Assembly (NCBI GenBank): GCA_014607495.2
Contig: CP053157.1
Span: 3,348,001-3,412,000 of the forward strand
Reading direction: 5' to 3'
Length of the DNA: 64,000 nucleotides
From: Carposina sasakii
Lineage: Eukaryota; Arthropoda; Insecta; Lepidoptera; Carposinidae
Below, piece by piece: positions 57,761 to 64,000 of this stretch (its first letter is position 1; the number at the start of each line of letters is the position of its first letter). A model generated the notes under the pieces. That model made no database searches, was not told where the DNA came from, and saw only the letters and a program-made list of their open reading frames with translations. A program made the translations under genes and the position numbers.

Positions 57761-59204
57761 TTTATTAATTATAATAGCTGATAGTGGCGATAGGCTGCTA
57801 ATATTGACTTTGGTGTTTAAAGTTTACTCTATTTATAGGTATGGTAATATAAGTAACACAATTGTGGGTATACTAATTATATCATACAAATTATCCCTCC
57901 AATATTTAAATACTTGATCCTAACAGCAACAAAGAAACAGGCGCCTTCTGAAATATAATAGCAAATCTGTAATAATAAGCTACTCTCATTCGAAATATCA
58001 AGGCCTCTATAACAATGGAATTATAACTAAATTTTGTCACTGGATCTAAAAGTTAAAATTTCAGAGAATCCATGTAGCCAATCTAAGGCCATGTGCCGAC
58101 GAATTTGGTTTTTACATGCTCGGCTAACCTGAATTCTACTAAACTAAAACGTACCTACCACGTTTTATATATCTAGTCAAATAAATGCGATAAAATTGTA
58201 CAATACTTATATTGATCGCTTAGGTACCTAAGTAAGGAATTTTTTCCTAAGCTAAAATTGTAAAATTTTTGCTTTCGCATTGCTACTGCTTTGCTTTCAC
58301 AAGATATGTAATCAGCCTACCGGTCCGGTGCCGTACGAGCTTGTAAAAGGCTTTACCTCGGTAGGTACCCGTAAAGCTCGTACATACCAAATTTGATAAC
58401 GCTTCACCACCGGTTCAATATTATACTTACTAGATTTCCACGGCATGAGATTTCTCCAGCACCATAGCTAAATACGGTATATAACATTGCACAAATCTGT
58501 CCTCGTTGGTGCCGTGCAGTTCCTACGATTTTATAAGTAAAGCATTTAGTGCAAAAGCATTATGCAATAAATATCTGACATAAAACCTCTACTTAAATTT
58601 GTCACCAAAGATGAGAAAAATCTTACTCAAAAAGCATAGAAAATTGTTACCATGAGCACGACTTTTACCCGGAAACAGCATATTATCGGCTACGTGTCAC
58701 CGGCCCGGTAAATTCTGGCTTCGTCTGCATGCACCCTATATAATATCTACGCCACAAACTATCCCTGTGGTGTCCATTGGGAGCTTTTTCCCGAAATATT
58801 TTGACGTGGGTTATATTACATGTCACCGAAAAGATGTAGTGAGAAATGAATCAACGAATAGATTTGTTAAATTTTCCTGCTGACTTTGAATCACCATTTC
58901 AGTTATAAATACTGAAGGAACATAGGCTTCCCCCAATAACCTCCACTGCGACCAAATTTCATAATTTATTAACTTACTCCAATTACGAGCATGGAGTTCT
59001 TGTTGGGACTGTACTAGTTCTGTGGAATAATATATCTTGTTGGTCGCGATTATAACAGTTTTCAGGAGAATTCGTATGGTTTATTTAGTACTGTACGATC
59101 TGTGCAGTGCTTCATTAGAATACATCAGTTACATCTTCTTTCGTGCATGTCTTAAGAGTCGACCAAGGAACTCATCTAGCAAATAGTCATTGATCTTTTC
59201 GTGT
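57761..59204. other. Gene-free stretch
   Basis: AT-rich. A fragment of repeat family E is at about 59110-59165. A TTTCC following an AG at about 58430 would keep the THAP frame, but it reaches a stop after about ten codons, so I do not accept it as an exon. Confidence 0.5.
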
Positions 59205-59355
59205 ATTCCCGCTGGCCCCATTGGCCGTGTCCCCATTAATGGGGCCAGCGGGAATGTCATAAAATAATTAAAATTACTTCCCTTTAGCCCCATTGGCTGT
59301 CCCCATTAATTTATTGTATTTTCCATACTTTAAAAATATTCCCGTTGGCCCCATT
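59205..59355. repeat. Inverted and repeated GGCCCCATT units
   Basis: ATTCCCGCTGGCCCCATT (59205-59222) is exactly inverted at 59238-59255 around a 15-base loop. A third, one-mismatch direct copy (ATTCCCGTTGGCCCCATT) lies at about 59338-59355. It is probably a small foldback element. Confidence 0.7.
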
Positions 59356-59410
59356 GAGTAGAAATATTATGTTTTAACAGAGAATATTTACATAGTAATA
59401 CATTCGTTGT

Positions 59411-59676
59411 GCCGCGTGGTGCCGGCAGAACAGAATTCGTACCACCCCATATCTTCCCGTGGGTATCGTACGAGGCGATTAAGGGTTTCCGGGAGGTGGG
59501 CAGCATCGCCTCCCGTGTTGACAACATAGTCCAAAATACAAACTGCGGTCACCAACCCGCCTGCCAAGCGTGGTGACTACGAGCAAAAACCCCCCATGGC
59601 AGTCTTGCGCCGTGCCCTGGGGGAGGCCTACGTCCAGTAGTGGACTGCAATAGGCTTATGATGATGATGATGACAT
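59411..59676 (+). repeat. RTE-tailed SINE (family C), full length
   Basis: Head GCCGCGTGGTGCCGGCAGAA, body GCGATTAAGGGTTTCCGGGA and GTGTTGACAACATAGTCC, tail GGGGGAGGCCTACGTCCAGT and TTATGATGATGATGATGA. Confidence 0.88.
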
Positions 59677-60004
59677 TCGTTGTACCTACATATGAATATT
59701 TCTACATCATAATTCAACATTTTCATCATTTCCCCTGCTATGATGCTAAACTTGGCCGCAGGATCTCCCCCGTAACTCGTGACCACATACCGAAGTACAT
59801 ACGCATTCTTTGACTACTATTAATCGTCTTTTAAATCGTGTAGTCTTCGAGAAACTGGCAGTTAATGCTCAGACTAGCTTGACACGTGTAGCATTCGCGG
59901 ACGGCTTATTTGGCCGCCTAATAGGATATTAAGCATTTGCTAATATAGTTTCGCAACAATAAAATTTAATTCACAAACATTAGTTATCCATTTATAAGGG
60001 AGAA

Positions 60005-60276
60005 TGTAATGTCTATAACACTTTTTGTCTACGCTTCTATTCGATTACATATCGATACTTGTGGCTGTATAGTGCAGAATTCTCTCGCGTTACCGAATGC
60101 GCGGGAACGGTGAAAAAAAAGATATAATCTGAGACGACAAGAACTAAAATGGACAATATTATTACATACACGTTTTAATTACAAATTTAATTACTACAAG
60201 ATTAACTAAATACTAATGTAAAGTAATAAACACATAATTTAAGAAGCCTTCTATTTATTTCTGGAGATATCGCACA
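60005..60276 (+). repeat. Possible left LTR of the BEL/Pao element
   Basis: The segment begins TGTAATGTCTATAACAC and ends GATATCGCACA just before a primer-binding-like site, so it would have TG...CA ends and about 270 bases. The matching right LTR is outside the window, so the borders are inferred. Confidence 0.4.
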
Positions 60277-60281
60277 TATTT

Positions 60282-60300
60282 TGGTGACCCCGACGTGATT
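60282..60300 (+). other. Possible primer-binding site of the BEL/Pao element
   Basis: TGGTGACCCCGACGTGATT resembles the TGGCGACCxxGACGTG sequence that follows the left LTR in BEL/Pao and related elements. Confidence 0.5.
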
Positions 60301-60997
60301 GGCGACAATAAATAAGTAACGAGTACAAAAACAGTTGGAAGTAAGACGAGATTTTATACGGAAAAGCTGCATATTACGGATCCGAAGGAAGTTATGCCCT
60401 TTTCTCTGCTTATTAACGTTTCCTTTCATGTTTTTAATTGTTTTCGATATGTGTAAATAGTGTTCGTGTCTTCAGACATTCAACTTATTTCCATACTTCT
60501 TACTACACTACGAAATTAACTTCATTGAATTCTAATGATTACATCTATTTTAGATTAAAAAACATATATAAATGACTTCTTTATGTACTAACACACAATA
60601 TAAATACATTTTGTTAGGTATTTGTTGGTAAAATATCATATAAACTCGCATTAAAGGTGGTATAGGCAGAGTAGGTATATCATCATTTCAAAGTTACAAT
60701 TAAAACCACTCCATACACCACTTTTAACACTTGCGTAAATCGATATTTGAGCATTCTATCCAATTTCTAGGAACATACAGGGGAAATAAACGAACGAGAA
60801 CTTCAGTATTAGCAAAGAATTTCCCCGCGATATCACCGTTCGAGCGCACCGTGTCATCTATATTTGTAGTCGGACCGCGGCGGTGATCTTGCAGTCATCA
60901 TAGCAGTTTATACATTAGATTCGAGGTTGTATTCATTGCTTATTATATTCCTAGTATAACTTATCAACGCTAGTAAGTAGTTGATTTCGCCCTCAAC

Positions 60998-62640
60998 ATG
61001 GCTGATTTAAAAGAACTTATTCAACAGAGAGTTACAATTAGAAGTCGTCTAACATTATTTGATAAATATTTAACGCCATTAATATTAATTGAAGATATAC
61101 GGGAGCGCAATAAACTTGTAAATAATGAGCTTAACTTAAAAATTAAATAAAATACAAGAGCTATCACAAAGTTTCGAAGATATTCAATCTAAAATAGAAA
61201 TTATAGATCCCGACACTTCAAAACAAATATTAGAACGGGAAGAAACGGAAAACAGGTTCTTTAAATTGATAGGACAAGCTCAGGACATATTAGACGCGTT
61301 TAACGAGTGTAAAATAAAACACAAGGACGAGGCCTCGTGCTATGGCAGTTCATCATCTTTTTCTAACCATATTAAATTGCCACCACTTAAGCTTCCTCCT
61401 TTTGACGGGAACTCAAGTAACTGGCTTGAGTTCCGAGATATGTACCTATCTCTAATTCATAACAATGATAGTATGGACGAGATTAGTAAATTCCATTACT
61501 TAAGAACTTATTTAGAGGGTTCTGCTAAATCAGTCATTAGCTCAGTCACAGTATCTGCAAACAATTATCAAATCGCTTGGTCGTTGCTCTGCAATAGATA
61601 TAACAATAAGCGTCTATTAATTAACGAACACATTAAATGTCTATTTTCGATTGAAACGCTTACAAAAGAGTCCGACCGAGGTCTACGCTATTTGGTTGAT
61701 ACGATTTCAAGGCATTTAAGTGCATTAAATTCACTAGGCGAAGCGACCGACAAATGGGGATTCGCTTATTATTTACATGGGCTCTGCAAAGTTAGACCCA
61801 GTAACTTCCAGACAGTGGGAAGAGTTTCGAAGCACGTTGGAAACACCAACGCTTACTAATTTTTATGATTTTCTTCGTCAAAGGGCAACTGTATTAGAAA
61901 CAGTCAACGCCACTAAACCTGTAAAAACTGTAAATATAACAAACAAAAATGAAAACCGCAGTAATTTTATAAAACCTAAATCATTTATTTCATCCTCTCT
62001 CGATTCCATTCCACGTGGTAGCTGTTTAGCATGTAAAGAATATCATAAATTATATGAATGCAACAAATTCAAATCCATGTCGGCCGAAGAACGAAACGCG
62101 AAGGTGTTTGAGTGGCGCATCTGTAGTAACTGTCTTCGTGGTGGTCATCAGTCTCATCAATGTAGACTGTTTGGTTGCCGCATCTGTAAAAGAAAACACA
62201 ACACGTTATTACATAAATACAATACACATGACAATAATTCGCAAACAAATCAAGATCAGCAGTCACACGCACAACAAGCACTAAGCAGTGGTGAAGCATC
62301 TAGATCTACTTTACCCACCACTGCCTCTAATCTCACGTCAAACGATGAGCAACTTATCGATGCTGCTGACGTATCTACTAACCATACTCCGATAGTTACT
62401 ATGTCTGCTGGCGCTTCTAACTTGGCTCTTCTTTCTTCGGCTATAGTTGAGGTGTCAAACAACGACAGAACGATCAGACTGAGAGCACTCTTAGATAGTG
62501 GTAGTCAGTCATCGTTCATCACGGAGTCGGCGCAAGCGAAATTAGCTTGTAATAAAAATCCTAATAAATGTAAATATGTGTCCGGTCTTAATCATGCAAC
62601 AATACGCATAGCCGAACATTGTAATACAAATAAAATCTAA
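60998..62640 (+). pseudogene. BEL/Pao retrotransposon gag and protease start, frame-broken
   Basis: The coding sequence is split over three frames. An ATG at 60998 opens 50 codons (stop 61148-61150). The next frame (about 61143-61859) holds the DUF1759 gag domain with the LPPLKLPPFDGNSSNW signature. A third frame (about 61777-62640) carries the end of gag, zinc-knuckle-like Cys/His clusters (CKEYHKLYECNKF, then CSNCLRGGHQSHQC) and a retropepsin-type LLDSGSQSSFI with the catalytic DSG. Each frame change is a small indel, so no functional polyprotein can be made. Confidence 0.9.
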
Positions 62641-62647
62641 ATTATAC

Positions 62648-62972
62648 ATCATTTAATACTTCTTTAAATCATAATGTCGTACCTCTCATTACCGACAATC
62701 TTCCTCAAACAGAAGTACGCATACGTGAGTTAGGTATTCCTAGCAACATCGAGTTAGCGGACCCAGCCTTCTTCTACCCATCTGAAATTGACTTGCTATT
62801 AGGAGCAGACATTTTCTGGGACATTATGGGAACGTCTCGTTTACAATTAGGACCTAACAAACCGATTTTACAAGAAACCAAGTTCGGTTGGATAGTAGCA
62901 GGCCCCATTGGGGGGAAATATTATTCAAATTCTAATAATATACGTTGTCAATTTTGTAAATACATAACATAA
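62648..62972 (+). pseudogene. BEL/Pao protease (DUF1758) C-terminal part
   Basis: After a further frameshift near 62640 the frame encodes the rest of the DUF1758 peptidase, including IDLLLGADIFWDIM and ETKFGWIVAGPI, and stops at 62970-62972. It continues the pseudogene to the left. Confidence 0.85.
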
Positions 62973-63585
62973 CAGCATCTAAGTATATCCTAGGAGATTT
63001 CAGCGATAAAACATTTCTTGTAGTTAAGAGTGATCCACTACTACTAAACATACCTACTTCTTTATTATAGGAATTAATTAATTATTTACTCAGCGGAATA
63101 TAACTATTATAACAAACTCTTCTTTTAGTTCATCTTCTTGCATATTCCGCGCAAATATGTAACTAAGCAACTAAGTGATCAATCTAAATTCTTACAAATT
63201 CAACTAAACTATTTGATCCGCTTAGCTTATTTAAACTCAATGTACTTACATATAATAAAAGCTACGTACTCTAAATATTTCTATAAAACTACGAACGTCT
63301 AAACTAACATAAATACTTACTTCACCTATTATTTAAACTTATATCTAACTATAATACAAATTACTAAAAGTGAAAATATAATTTATACAGCTACATTTAT
63401 GTCTACGTTATTCAAAAGACTACTTCATGCAGGTCTTCAACTGATCACTTCTAGCCAAGTGCAGGCAAAAGATTAACAAGATCAACTTATTGTAACTAGA
63501 TTTAGAATCCATACTTAAACTATAAATTATTGTATAAAATACTAAAATATTAATACTTACCTTCATATCGGGTGACAGTTAGTCA
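62973..63585 (+). other. BEL/Pao interior with no recognisable reverse transcriptase
   Basis: Between protease and integrase remnants a BEL/Pao element should have about 2 kb of reverse transcriptase and RNase H. Here there are only about 600 AT-rich bases with no such motif, so this part is deleted or replaced. Confidence 0.6.
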
Positions 63586-64000
63586 TCCTTTCCAAGTTAC
63601 TAGTTACGATTGTGCAGATCCATTTCCAACACTCAACCGCAAGTGTCGTGAATGTAAAATTATAAAAATCTACTTACGTTTATTTGTTAACTTGAGTAAA
63701 ACCAAGCGAGCTATACTGCGATAATAGCAGATATCAAGAAGGGCGCAAACAACTATCATAGCAGTTTTTAGAGCCATGCAATGAATCTATCTCTTCATTA
63801 GCCGGATAAAGCATCAAATTTAAATTCTCGCCCGCTTATATCTACCTCTAATTTGATGGAATGTTTGAACGTTTATGCGATGTTAAACACCACCTCACTC
63901 ATTAGAATAGGAAATAGGTTAGAAGAGTTATCAACGTTATTTGCACAAATTGAGGCAATTTTAAACTCTTAGTCCCCTAACTCCACTATTAACAGACCTG
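63586..64000 (+). pseudogene. BEL/Pao integrase remnant, runs off the right edge
   Basis: The first part reads as the start of a BEL/Pao integrase core (HPFQVTSYDCADPF, then IYLRLFVNLSKTKRA) before a TAA. After a gap with stops, EELSTLFAQIEAILNS followed by TAG and a PLTPLLTD-like stretch marks the later integrase region near 63915-64000. Stops and gaps show it is dead. Confidence 0.75.

Noticed and set aside
58431..58470. Second THAP exon (FP-like start after AG)
   Set aside because: The frame would give FPRHE but stops after about ten codons and lacks the rest of the domain.

Overview
This is nuclear DNA from an insect, almost certainly a moth or butterfly. It is AT-rich, it has a spliced gene with conserved animal exons, and it is packed with repeats typical of Lepidoptera: Helitron-like elements ending in CTAG, tRNA-headed SINEs, and a SINE whose tail resembles the 3' end of RTE LINEs and ends in (TGA)n. 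Nothing indicates a bacterial or organellar origin.

Left third (about 1-23.8 kb): the minus strand carries twelve consecutive coding exons of the WIDE AWAKE / Banderuola (ANKFN1) gene. They run from the start codon at 23646 to the exon ending at 1150. All have AG acceptors and GT donors, all junction phases agree, and together they encode 747 codons: a basic N-terminal tail, ankyrin repeats, one fibronectin type III domain and the conserved region after it. The last exons lie beyond the left edge. Its introns, above all the 10.5 kb intron 1, hold many MITEs, SINEs and Helitron pieces. Intron 8 contains a decayed tandem copy of the 3' half of the fibronectin exon.

Middle (23.8-55.8 kb): mostly gene-poor repeat DNA. 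Notable items are a spliceable-looking but unrecognised ORF region (26.9-27.6 kb), a CpG-rich promoter-like patch with a minus-strand splice donor (29.3-29.5 kb), two related Helitrons with internal ~127-bp tandem repeats (37.9 and 48.5 kb), an intact 340-codon ORF from the 3' part of a retroelement-type gene (40-41 kb), several TIR elements, and a perfect 87-bp palindrome (50.4 kb).

Right end (55.8-64 kb): the first coding exon of a plus-strand THAP zinc-finger gene (55936-56006), whose later exons I could not find, then a broken BEL/Pao LTR retrotransposon (about 60.0-64.0 kb) with gag, zinc-knuckle, protease and integrase remnants but no reverse transcriptase seen. I found no convincing wholly new system. 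The best leads are the duplicated FN3 half exon, the near-spacerless palindrome, the unrecognised 27-kb ORF and the possible distal wake promoter.
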